This document shows positions 22,698 to 34,770 of a stretch of DNA of 64,000 nucleotides, in pieces (the first letter of the stretch is position 1; the number at the start of each line of letters is the position of its first letter). The translations under genes and the position numbers were made by a program. Origin of the DNA: Campylorhamphus procurvoides (taxonomy: Eukaryota > Chordata > Aves > Passeriformes > Dendrocolaptidae); contig WBMV01009196.1 in NCBI GenBank assembly GCA_013396655.1, positions 1 to 64,000 on the forward strand. The letters are read 5' to 3'. The notes beneath the pieces were generated by a model, which made no database searches, was not told the origin of the DNA, and saw nothing but the letters and a program-made list of their open reading frames with translations.

Positions 22698-22815
22698 TCT
22701 TGTGCCTCAGTTTATGGAATATGAAAATTAATGTGCCCTCTTATGTGTCTTGGAAGAATAAATATACCAAAGATTGTGAGGTGCTTTCAGTGAGCAAGGC
22801 ATACAAATGCCTTTG
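22698..22815 (+). repeat. MIR/L2-like ancient repeat tail
   Basis: TTGTGCCTCAGTTTATGGAA, then GAATAAATATACCAAAGATT, then GTGAGGTGCTTTCAGTGAGC, then ATACAAATGCC. This keeps the order of the old amniote MIR/L2-type tail ('gtgcctcagtttcc...aaagattgtgaggtgct...atataaatgcc'). It directly abuts the CR1 fragment. Confidence 0.5.
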
Positions 22816-25800
22816 ATCCACAATCATAGGAAAGAAAAACTTTACAATCCTTTTCACCCTGTACAATACAGATTGCATTAAAAAACAGTATCTGTAATAA
22901 CGTTCCTGAAACTAGGTCCTGAGAAGCTGAGAAAATCATAGGTTTATTGTGAACCCCTGCCTTTATAGGTTCCCATGGCTTCTATGATACTATGTTGGAG
23001 TCTATACAGAGCAGATGAAGTAGTGTCATAGTAATTTTTGTTTATTCCATTTAAATTATACTTTCTCACACTTTAGTAAGGTCTCTCATTTCCCCCCATG
23101 CAGCTATAAAAGGCTGACTTCAGTCTGTTAAGGCTCAAGGCACGCAAGCAGTTTTTTATTGACAAAAGCAGATGGCGATTTCCCCTACAATCCATTTCCT
23201 TTTCCCTGGCTGGCATGTGAAACACAGAAAACATACTGGAGGACACACCACCAATGCCATGCCAGCCTCAGAGCGCTCCCCTCACAGGGGAGAGCCCAGG
23301 ACCTGGCTGCCCATGAGGGATCTGAATTACTGGTAACTATTTCACATTTGGCTTAGAGCTCTTTTGACAATCTTCAGCTGTATCCTGTATTTCTTCCTTT
23401 TTAGCATGTAAATGTCCTTTTTATAGTACCTATTCTTACTGCATTTATAGTTCTCTTTTCTTAAAGCTTCTCATTCCCCCTTCCTCATTTTTATTTAAGT
23501 CAGTCCCTTTTCATTTCCTGGCCATGCAACGCTACGCAAAACATATACGTTCAAGGGGTGAACTCTTGTGTCTTCCTCAAATTATCTCGTGATGCTGGCC
23601 TCTATTATTCACTTTTTTATCTTCAAAGTGGCAATTAAGTCCTTTTTGCCTTACTGCCCTTCATGCTTACGAGAAACTCTGCAAAATATATTATTATATT
23701 CATTCATACGCTTCCTTAAAACCCTTCTTTGCTATTACACCTACCAGTGCAAAGAAATGCCTGGCTAATCCATTGATTTCTATTTTTTTCCCCATGGATT
23801 TATTGGTAGTTATTTTGAGTTTGAAATCTCTGTGGGATCAGGCCTGTCTTTGTGGCCTGACATTGCCTTATCAGTTAGCATAAGGACAGAAAAAGTGCAA
23901 ATTTAAGCCTCTGAGGTGCTTTAATCTTGGCAGTCCCTAAGCAGAGTTCCCCTTTCTGCATCTTACTGAGATTTGCTAGGGAGGATGTGCAGCTCAGTCA
24001 GTGTGTGGGCATAAAGCCTGTAAAGAGCTTTGGAACAACAACTGGTTTGGCACAACACATGCAAGAAACAATTTATCTTTTTTCCTTAGACCCACATAGA
24101 TCATGGACACTTTAATTTCTTTTTTCTTTACCTCTGTCAGGATTTTTAGATTGCTTTTCATATGGCTGTATTCAGCACTATTTCTTTCAGAATCAATTCC
24201 ATTTAAATTTTTCATTCGTGTACAAAGAAAAATTTCTGCAATCAACTAATAAAGCATCTGACTCATTTAAATGCTTATGAGCCTAATATTGAATTCATAT
24301 TACTAAAAAATACAGAAATGCTTTTCTGAATTTTCTGAAACATAATCACAGGAACTTTTTGCATTATGGAGGTTGTACATATGATAGCATTTGTGGTGCA
24401 ATCGTGAGTGGTCTGGAAAACTGTGGTGTGAGGTTTTGGCACCACAGCACATGAGACAGAAGTGATTGTATTATCTACCTGTTTGTCATAAGAGATACAC
24501 ATTGCATCTAGCTGCCTGACCAACAAAAGGGTGGAAAGAGAAGGATGGCTGACCAGACCTTTCTCCAAGCTGTGGGTTTCTGTCGTCTTTTTCTGCCAAG
24601 ACAAGGCAGGAAACAAAATTTATATTTGCTTGGGTTTTGATGCAGACTAGTGACATAAATTTGTGTTTTCCAGCAATTGTAGAATTGAAGAAGTGCTTGG
24701 GACAGGACATTCCTACTCACATTGTGAAGGGTTAGGTCCTTCCCGAGGTGTTTCTAGCAGTGCTGTTCTAAAACCCTGGCCAGAGGAACTCCAGCTCACT
24801 TCCAGGGAGTTCAGCCCTGTGCCCATAGGTAGGAGAGAAGAGTTGTCAAATAAATGATTAGCACAGCACAAGGTCCCTGAGCCTCAGAACAAAAAGTGGG
24901 CTTCTCACAGGCTGTGTCTTTGGATATATCATAGTGTAGTGAGTTGTTTCCCTTCTGATGCCTGAAGATGAGGTCTGGGGCAAATCATCCTGCTTCTTTC
25001 TTTTGCTCAAATCTTCATGAGAGGCTCCACAAAAATATCGTCATGTTTGATGAGGGAATGAAGAAAATGTGGTAGTTTTATTTTTATACCTGTATTTTTT
25101 TTTTTTTAGTTACTTGGAATCTCTTTATATAAAAATACTTGGAAAAGCAATTTTTTTTCTTGGGTGAAATTCATCTCCAGCTCTGCAGAAACACTGTACA
25201 AAAATGGTACTCTCACAGTTGCTCTTGAGCAGTTATCAGAGTCTTCAGAAAAGGTAACAAAATATAAATCAAGAGAAGCATTCAGACCAATACTTATAGT
25301 TTTATTTTTAGTAACTGATGATAGACTGTGTGTTCAATTAGATGTGGAGGAAGTCTTTCAAACACAATGTTTTTTCCCTTTAAATGTTATATTTCAAAAC
25401 CCAAATCTGTGTACAGTGCAAGTACATCTACGCACACATATATCTGTTATGCATTGGCTCACTTATCAATTCATCATAAAAAAACCTTTACAAGTATCAG
25501 TACGCTGCAGTTAAACAAAGAAAAGGGTAACTCAAGTTCTGGATTTAATTCTGCTTTATTTAACATGTGTGTTTACATATGTCAGCTGTTGATGAGATTT
25601 CTGAAAGGCATCCTTGGGAAAATCAGTACACATTTTAAGTAACTCTTACATTTCATTAACAAAGTCATGGTTTGGTATTTACTACATCTTAACCACTGAA
25701 GCACCAGATGTATAGGATTAGGAGAAAATGTGAAAGGCAAAGTGTTGCAGTACTTAAATCACCTCTATATTTGGATATTTCTGAAACAGAAAATCCAATC

Positions 25801-26799
25801 AGCTCTGGTTTCCAACGAAGTTATTGAAAGCCTCCTTGATGACTGCACTTGCTGGTTACATTGAGCTTTTATTATCTCAATTATATTAGGTAGATACATA
25901 TAGATACATAACTTTCCTAGTACCTGAAGCGGTTTGTTTTCTGACTAATTTTAGAGGTAATTGATAATAAAGACTACATGGAAATTGTATAGGTTTGTTT
26001 TTCTGAAAACTGTTTTGTAACCAGGTCCAACAGCCCTGTGAAAGATTTGCCATCACCTGTGCTGGTTGCCTTACCTTGCAGCAAATATTAAAAATTATAA
26101 TAAACATTTTTATCAAAGTAGCAAGGCCAATGAAGTAAGGTTTGTCAGGGTGCTAGTCAAATGCTGAGCATTAGGTAACTTCCCTTGAGCCTAAGATTTA
26201 CAGATAGAAAAGACAAACACAGGAATGAGGAAGAGAGTATAGCAGCAGAACCAGAAACAGCCACAAAACATTCCCCTTCACAGGGGGTGAGAAAAGGGCA
26301 GCTTGTCAGGGAGGACAACACCCCACGGGAATGGAAAAGCATTAGGAGGAAGGCTGGGAGGAGGCAAGGAGAGGATAAGGTGCTCTGTGAAGCTGGGGAG
26401 ATCAGCCAGGAGCAGAGCTAGCCTCCAATTTGCACAGATTTAAAAATTACTTTAGAAAAACTTCCAAAGGTGCAAATGTCCAGGGCTTCCTGATTTGGCT
26501 CCTGTTATTTTGGTTATCTGTCAGCTGCCTTCCTCTTTCTTTGCAATCCTTCCCCAAAGCCATATGGAAGTAGGATTAAGGTGGGTGGAAAGCACTACCT
26601 TTCTCCTCATAACCTCAAAGCCAGGGGATCTCCTCAGAAGGTTTGTGGCCTGGCATTACTGCTGCCATCTGTTAACTACTCCTCTTTTGTATTATGGCCA
26701 TGGTGGTGTTCAATGGCCTCAGACAAGATGCAGACAAGGTTCACCGTCTGCAAATGTACTCAGGAACAGCTGGGGAAATTTGTTGTATCCTACTGGCAG
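22816..26799. other. No gene recognised
   Basis: Non-coding DNA with scattered short frames lacking any family signature. A poly-T run occurs at about 25095-25109. No clear repeat boundary was found. Confidence 0.45.
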
Positions 26800-26835
26800 A
26801 TGGGACAAAGAAAACATCCTTGCTCTCTTTTTGTG

Positions 26836-26945
26836 CATGGGAAACAAAGGGGTTAAATGATTTCCCTGAGGTCACACAAAATGTCAGCAGAAAGGGGAAA
26901 ACAAAGCTTACTTTTCCTGAGCCCAGCACTACACTTCAAGTCTAA
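26836..26945 (-). repeat. MIR SINE relic, inverted
   Basis: GGGAAACAAAGGGGTTAAAT, then TTTCCCTGAGGTCACACAA, then GTCAGCAGAAAGGGG, then CTGAGCCCAGCACTACACTT. This follows the reverse complement of MIR ('gaggttaagtgacttgcccaaggtcacacagc...gtgg cagagctggg'). Old and diverged. Confidence 0.65.
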
Positions 26946-26963
26946 ACCCCCTTCAGCTCTAGT

Positions 26964-27048
26964 AGAGACAAAAGGGAAGGTAAGGAAAGAGGAAAAAGGA
27001 TTAGAGAGACAAAAGGGAAGGTAAGGAAAGAGGAAAAAGGATTAGAGA
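26964..27048. repeat. Perfect 41-bp tandem duplication (purine-rich)
   Basis: Bases 26964-27004 and 27005-27045 are identical over 41 bp, and the next three bases continue the repeat. The unit starts AGAGACAAAAGGGAAGGTAA and is almost all purine. Exact identity implies a recent duplication or a length-polymorphic minisatellite. Confidence 0.95.
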
Positions 27049-30000
27049 AGGCAGGACACCCTGGCTCACAACTGCTCATACACAGTGCCTTAATTTTACA
27101 CCAGAGCACTGGAAATGGTGTGAAATTCAAATCTGAAATGAAAATATTGGCAGAAGTGTAGTCTGGGACTACACATTTTATGTTTCTGTTCTCTTTTTAG
27201 GGTCTGTACCACTTTATCTGAGTGACTTCTGATCATCAGTGGATTTTATTCTTACAAAATCATAGTGAGAGAGAAAAGTTTTATGCCCTTCTTGGGAAAG
27301 CAGAATTTAGCCAGACAACTGACAAAAATCTTGGGGTCCCCTGGGTTCAGCTGTAGAGTAAAGGATTTATAAGTTTCAATCTATATTCTTAAATCTCTTA
27401 AATCACATTTTCTAAGTTGTTTTTTTATTAATCTGAAGTCTACTGCACAGTCTGTGTTTATATTGCTCTCTGAGAGAGATATGTGGCTCCTGCACCCTTG
27501 CTGGGTTTTCCCTGGGGAGTTTGTTTGGGGCCTTTCTAATAGGATCATGAAGAAAGGCGTGGGTCTGCAAAAGAATTAGAGAGCCTGAGAACAGTGAAAT
27601 TGAAGGAAAATTTCATTTTCTCCCTGACCTTAGGAGTATTTGCCATATGAGTAACCTTGGAAAGCTGTGAGAAGGTGAAGGAATGCACATTTGGTGCTGG
27701 AAGAATGCATATTGGGAAGGGAAGATGCAAGAAGCAGGTCTTTTCACTCTGGGCAATGGATGGCTGGTGGACATGATTGCTCCCAAAAACACTCCTTCCT
27801 CTGCTTTCTCCTGGATGTCATCTGGAAGTACTCTCTCTGTGGCTCTAGCAATTGTCCTTGGGAGCCCATGAATCAGGGGACTGATGTAAAGGTTGTGATC
27901 CTGTAATCTCTCCCACAGTCCTCTAATATCTCGTTTGGAAGAAATGTCAAGCCTCTCCCACAGATTTACCTTGCAATTTGTCCCAGGAAAGAATTTAGGA
28001 TGCATTTTCTGTATTTGAATGTACTGATTGTTATATGCTCTTGAAATCATGTTTATTATTGCATTTTCCTCTCATACTGAGTCACAGAAGAGCTATTCAG
28101 TTTGCCCCCTATCTCCTCCTCCTTGACTCAAGAACAAAGCAAACCCCTGCATACGGTTCCTGCTGCTTATGAATGCAGTTTTCCCGAGGCCTCAGTCAGC
28201 AAGGCATTTCAAAGCTTAGATCTTCATCTCCCAAGTCAGGGCCCAGAACCCCAGATGGAGTCTAGGTCGTTACTAATGCATCCATTAACCTGAAAGAAAT
28301 TCATGTGAATCCCTTCTATGTCTATTCTTATACCTAGTTTACATCTGATAGATCTGTAAGAGAGCCCGCAGCTGATACTCATTTGAGCGCTGCAGACTTA
28401 GATGTCAGCAAAAACCTGTGACAATCTGAAAAAAAGGATGAGGTATTATATGGACATTAAACAGGCCAGTTATGTGTATTTCCTTACTAATACTTTGAGC
28501 ATTGTCTCCAGGTCTGAACTTCTATCGTCAGTTGCTCAATTCACATAGACAAGCACACATTGTGTTTATTGCCACATTAGAAAGAGTATCCTGTCATGCT
28601 AAACACTGCAAATTCTATCTGCCTTATCACTACAGGATCGTGTTGTGTCCTCTTAGCTGGTACCACAACAGTGGCTTTGTTTTTGTAATGCTAGACTTGA
28701 GTGTTCAACATAATGAATATTCTCCTACAGCTAGTTTATACAAATATCGCCATTTTTCACAGTAAGTTTTTTTAAACATGTGCCTGCACATAAATAGTCA
28801 ACATAACCTAGAAGAACTTGAAACTCCCATCTGGATGTTGTAATTGGATCTTATATGCAAGATTTTTTTCTAAGATACTCTATCAATAAAACATTCTCTT
28901 GGGTTTTTTGAGAGGGTTTTTTGTCATTTTTGTTTTGTTTGTTCATTTTGGTTTTGGTTTAATAATTTCATTTTTTTCTTTTTAGCTCAAATCTTCTAGA
29001 TGTTAAAACTCCTTAATTTTTATTGTCACCTAGTTTATTGGTCTTTCAAGAGCCTACCAAATTATCCATCACATTTCCCTGATTCTCTGATCCATAAAGC
29101 ACAATCTGCCATGTTTAAATATTTTGATTTTTTTTTTCTCATGTCATTGATCTGATGATCTGGTGATCCCTGGCAAGAGAATAAACATGGTAGGCTCTCA
29201 GATATGTGCTTCCATCATAAGAGACGGGCTTTGGTATTAGTTTCTTTTCAGGGTCACAGAATCTTACACAGAAATGAGAGCAACTAATCATAACCTTCTT
29301 CTCAGAACAGTAGTTACCTTTAAATAACATCTATTCATAACATTTTCTTCCATTGTAACTGATATAGTACACTCCAGCATAATCAGTGTTGTTACCACAG
29401 AAAGGACTACATAATAATATATTTACGTCTACACTGAAGAATAAAAATGTATAGAGGGAAAGGCATAAAGAGGTCATGCCAATGCTTGAAAATACCAGCT
29501 GCAAAGCAAATGGCTGGGGAAGAGTCAGTGTCTACACTCAAAGTTTTGAGTCTCTAGTTGTGACAGCATCCACAGAAGCTGCTTTACAGATTAGGGAATT
29601 GTTTTCAATTAAGCCATTGTTTTCAGCACTGACTATCTCACCCTGCTAACCTTGGGGTTAGAAAACATAGTGGCAGAATGGTGAGCCTGTGTAAGTCTTG
29701 TCTGAACTTCTTTGTGCCCAGTGGAACTGCAGTACAGATATGAAGAGTGATGAGGAAGACAAGACTGATGTGTCCAAGACAAACACAAAATACGAATCAC
29801 CAATTCTTATGGATATGTAATGTATAGTGTTGCAGCATAGTTGTCATTAACAGCTGTTACACTTGAATAGAGATGATTGCGGATTTTGGTAAGAATTATT
29901 TTTTCATTTGAAAATGAATTTTGAAACCAAAACTTTTTCCCATAACATACTGGTTTTGACTTCAAATGGAGAAACTTTCCAGTTCTGGATGAAATTTATC

Positions 30001-32384
30001 ATCAGAATGAAAGTGAGAAAAAGAGGATGAGGATGGAAATTCATATTGTTTGGGATGACTCTGTGGTACCAACAAAGACAGATTTTTTTGTCAGAGGAGA
30101 ACCTTATCCTCTGTTGCCTGCAGCATCATAACTTAGAGACTTCGCAATGAAAGATTAGACTTCTGTGTGCTAAGCAGGTCGGAAACCTTCTTTCTCTCAG
30201 TCTTTCCTTTTGTGAGTATCCCACTTTATAATTAATAAGTATTTATAGGTAGAAATAACAAGTATAAAAAAGAATAAGTATTTTTATGTAGGAAAAGAAA
30301 AATAGTTGAAATCTTTTATCAGTCTGAATAACAACAATCATTTAATGCTTAGTTTTTACTGAAAATGTGCACAAATTGCCTGCTAGTACTATGTGAATGG
30401 TCAGTATATGTGAAACTCAATCCAGTGTGCACCAATAAACTTCTAAAATCATCCTTTTCATTGTATAGGCTGTTCCTTAATATGTTGTTCTTCATCTGTT
30501 TTCAACATTTTCTCCTGTGAATATTGCTGTCCTGTCACTAGTTCATGTCTTTTGCTGGCACCCATTATAGAAAGCAGGTATTATCAAGCAACTCTGCTAA
30601 GAGAAGGTGAGGTAGCCAGAGGACTATAGTCTGGTAGAAAAAGAATTGAGGAAATTGATAAATAAGTTGCTACTTTTTCATGAGGTCTTCATTATTAGCC
30701 TAGGGATCAAGTGGGATTTTAATATCTGGTTGTACTGGCAGAAATGAAGCCATCACCACATGGCCTAGTCCATCATAATTATATTTTTAGAAGATGCATC
30801 CTAAAACATGGCAATCAGCTATGATGTGAGATTTCTTCTCCCTTTGCCTTCCCAAAGGGACAAGCATACCTTGGAGTGTGATAGACATGTCCAAGATCTA
30901 GTGAGTAAAATTAGTACTTTCAGGGTGGAGAATTCCTACCATGCTAGAAAACCAGTCACCTGGACCAAAAATGGTTTCACTAAAACTCCTAAGCATAAAA
31001 TAGGAACTGCAGCATCACACAAATTTCCAGCAAAAATGCTGATAACAGACTGTAGTCTTCCCTTTTTTGTTCTCTTGCTAAAGCTGAACTAGTAGCCACG
31101 ATGGAGTTATTTTCTTGTCAAAAAAGTCTGGCAAAGATAAAACTTAGGCACACTGAAGAGACTGGGAGGGGATTGTGATATGTGGCTATGGGTGGAGATA
31201 CGTGAAGAAATGTGTTACTATGCAGGCAATCTTTATATATTAAAAAACCCCAATTGTAACCAAAGAGATAAATATTACCACTAATGTAAAAAAAAAAGAA
31301 AAAAACAAACACAAAAAAAGAAATACAATAATGCTCTTAAGGCCCTGGCAGCCAAAAAGATAGGAAATGTTTTTTTCATATGGGTTCTATGTATTTAAAA
31401 AAACATAAAATATTCCCCTCTGAGGGTGACAGCTTGGACATAAACTACAATAGGAGTTGTGATGTGATTAAATAAGAGTGCATACCTCTGAGGATAATAA
31501 AAGAACTGATTCCCTGAAACATTGTGCAAGGTTTAAAACCAGTGTCTGCTCTGGATAGCATCCTAAGAAGCTATCCAGCTACAGTAAATTAGGGAGAAGT
31601 GGCTCAAATGCCTGGGGACTTTTATTTCTAGTATAATTGTATTTGAAATACTTACCCTGAAAGGTTTTATACAGAAGATAGTGGCAGAAAAATGTTGTAG
31701 ATTTTTATTTTTTTTTAACAGCAAGCATTTACATAAGTGAGAAAAAAATCACATTCATCCCTACTTGAAAAGATAAGATAGGGACCTGCAGGCAATGGTG
31801 TTGCTATTCAGGTGTTACTGTCCATAGTACTCTGATAAGACTTATTTGCAGTACCTGCTCCAGCGATTATACCTGGTGGGGTTATTTTACAGTCCCTCTA
31901 AGGGGTTAAAAAGAAATCTAAACGTCAGAAGAGGGAGCTCAGATGTAGTTGAAATGACAGTGGTGAAGATTAATAGCCAACCTCTGCCCCTGACAAGTCT
32001 CTAAGGCTTGGCAGTTTCTCACTAGAAGTCTATAAAATGCTTAGGCATGATTGCTACACTTTGGGAAGAGCCAAATTCCTGAATTGTCTGAAGGGAAGAA
32101 AACTAAAGAAATTATGTTCATTGTATGTACTTCACTCCCATGAGAAGATTACTGAGTTGTTTGTATATTTTATATCAATGCGTATCACTTCCTACAGTTG
32201 GCAAAACCCTCACCAAGACTTTGGCAAGGAAATAAGAAAATGTTCTGCCAGACACCATTAATACAGACCAATCTGGTTTTCCTTTGTGTGAACCAAAAGA
32301 TTACTTTCCTGAGGCAAATCACAGATAGGTTTTTTTTTTCCCTCAAAGTCTTGCTTTTCAAATTCTACTGCGTGCCAACAAATC
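27049..32384. other. No gene recognised
   Basis: Gene-free. Contains T/G low complexity at about 28901-28960 and an A-rich run at 31287-31322. The 145-codon minus frame at 27613-28050 has no recognisable domain. Confidence 0.45.
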
Positions 32385-32940
32385 TAGGATAACTCATAGA
32401 TGTATGAAAATTAAGGCCAGGAGGGACGGTTAGATCATCTACTCTGACCTCCTGTACATTTCAGAGCAGTAAATTTCACCCTTTTAGCCTCATACTGTGC
32501 TCATTAACTGGGGTTTGGTAAAAACACTTCCTTAAAAAGTTATTCAATCTTGATTTGGAGACATCAAATAAAGAAAATCCACTATTCCCTTGACAGTTTT
32601 CCTCCTCTCATTAATTAATTATTTTCACAGTGGTAAAGAAAAAACTAACGAAAAACCCCAAACCAACCAAACCAACAAATCTTTCCTTTCCAGGTTACAC
32701 TTGTTTGGCTTTGAGCCACTGATTCTTGGTACACTTCTCTCCAGTAGATTAAACATCTTCTTAGTATTATCTCCTCATGAAGAAACTTATTCATTGTACC
32801 TCTTGATCTTTGATAAACTAAGTAGATTGGATTTCTGAAGTTTCTCACTACAAAACATAATATCCAGCCCTCAAAAAAAATCTTGTGCTTATTTTCAGTA
32901 TCTTTTTCAATATTAACATTGTCTATGAACCTTGAATAAT
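32385..32940 (-). mobile_element. Ancient CR1 LINE relic, inverted (turtle/crocodile-type family)
   Basis: The plus strand keeps a long ordered match to the reverse complement of an old CR1 3' region: AATTAAGGCCAGGAGGGACG, TTAGATCATCTACTCTGACC, TCCTGTACATTTCAGAGCAG, TCAATCTTGATTTGGAGACA, CCACTATTCCCTTGACAG, GATTCTTGGTACACTTCTCT, AGTAGATTAAACATCTTCTT, CTCCTCATGAAGAAACTTAT, GATAAACTAAGTAGATTGGA, TTTCTCACTACAA, AATATCCAGCCCTC. Only the 3' part of the element is present. Degraded; no coding capacity. Confidence 0.8.
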
Positions 32941-34544
32941 TTATGATTCTCATGAATACTGAGCACAGAAGAAAAAGTCATCTCCCTAGTCTTATTAACA
33001 GTGGGTTTTTTTTATAAAGGCAGGCAGGTTGGAGAGGGGAATCTGGGAATAGGACACAATTCTTCAGGTAGGGCCACTGACCACCAGAAAACATAGTCAA
33101 AGAGAAGATGGCTTTCTGCTTGATGATGTGTCATAGTCAAGCCTGGATGTCTCTCTGGTCTTTCTGGAACACTCACATTGGCTGGTGTCTCTCATGCGAC
33201 TTTTCAATGAGGCATTTAGAACCCTAAATTTACAGAAAATGGTCTCTCTGTGGGAGACCAAACAGGTTCCTCTCTGCTTTAGTCCCTAAAGTGGGGACAT
33301 ACTGCAGGGTCAGGCATATGCCAGAACTAGTGCACGTGAAGGAGCAGGACTACATCCCCAGGCCAGGCAGCAGAGGACTGATATGTGTGTGACCACTGCT
33401 TAACCACAGCATTTCGACCAGCTCAACTAGGCTGTGAAAATGTAGTTTTGGTGACCGTGACCACTTATTTCAACTTGTTTATGGAATTTCAGTCCAAACT
33501 GTAGGTCAATTACAATCTGGTTTTGAAATTTCAACCTCCAGTGATCTAAATGGAACACATGCCAAGGGAATAACTTGAAACTACTAACAGACCAAGACTC
33601 CTAGCATTTGAAGTGCCACTCCAATTAAACTTGCTGGAAATACAGATTTCAGTCCAACTTTTCACAAAGTTTAGACATATCCAGAGCCAAAGTTTACTTT
33701 CATGATCATCTCAGCCGCCAAGAATATAAAAAAAGCAAGGAAGTTGTTCCATGCACTGTTCTCTCAGGCAACAGAGTTAATCTAAGAAATTCCCAGTTAT
33801 AAGAACTCCCCAGCCCTAACTGCTGATTCCTCTCCTCAGCCTGCACTTTTTTGCTGTTATGGTTCTCTTAATAGGTCTGGCCAATGAACCACATTAGTGA
33901 AATGATCCATTTATACAGAAACAAACAACTGTTTTGTTGAAGGATAGGAGAAAGTGGGAATCTCTTAATGAATCAATTTAATTAACAAAAGAACAGAACC
34001 ACCATGGCAACATAACCTACCTCTGTGGAAGCTTAAAAAAAGTAATCTAATTCAGACTGTTTCATAGGACGTTCTGTCAGTGTAGCCCTGTAACATGCTA
34101 CTACAGATGAAGGAACAGTAAAACATTGTATGGAGAGAGAAATTAATTTGAGAGGAAAATCAGAACTGTAGGAAAGCAGGACACACCTTTGCTACTTGAG
34201 AATCAATTATGTGTAGTAATACCTGAAGTAAAGGATTGGAAATAGGTTCAAAACTTAGCAATCAGTAAAGTTTCTAAAGTCTTTTTTTTTTTTCCCAAGG
34301 TAGATTTATTGTGCAAGAAAAAGTTATTTATATGCTAGAAAGTTAAACTTTCATTATACTAAAATTAAAGGCAGGTGGTAGAATCAGTTTTAGTAATACA
34401 CTGCCACTTTCTTCTCAAAGTACTTTGCAAGTTTCCTTGGAGAAGGTTAGATTACACAGTAGCAAATGTTCTGACTGACAATTTCTTGATATGGTAAGTC
34501 GGGGTAGGAATATGCGAGTTCTCTAGAGAAGGGGGAATATCTAA
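32941..34544. other. No gene recognised
   Basis: Non-coding; a poly-T run at about 34282-34293. Nothing else stands out. Confidence 0.45.
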
Positions 34545-34770
34545 TCTTAGATTAGGTATTAAGAAGAAATTCTTTACTGTAAGAGTGGTGAGACACTGGA
34601 ACAGGTTGCTCAGAGAAGTTGTGGTTGCCCCATCCCTGGCACTGTTCAAGGCCAGGTTGAATGGGCCTTTGAGCAATCTGGTCTAGTGGGAGGTGTCCCT
34701 GGGTCATGGTGAAGGAACTGGATGACCTTTAAGGTCCCCTCCAGCCCTAACCATTCTGTGACTCTATGTG
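34545..34770 (+). mobile_element. CR1 LINE, 5'-truncated, 3' end intact
   Basis: Begins TTAGATTAGGTATTAAGAAG, continues AAATTCTTTACTGTAAGAGT, GAGACACTGGAACAGGTTGC, AGAGAAGTTGTGGTTGCCCC, CAAGGCCAGGTTGAATGGGC and GGTCCCCTCCAGCCC, and ends CATTCTGTGACTCTATG. Clear plus-strand CR1 3' end of about 225 bp, closer to consensus than the other copies. Confidence 0.93.

Noticed and set aside
26495..26860. 121-codon plus-strand frame ending in the MIR relic
   Set aside because: It runs into the inverted MIR relic and has no coding signature of its own.
27613..28050. 145-codon minus-strand frame
   Set aside because: No family resemblance; several alternative frames of similar length overlap it.
32590..32953. 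Two opposing frames of 82 and 102 codons
   Set aside because: Both lie inside the inverted ancient CR1 relic.
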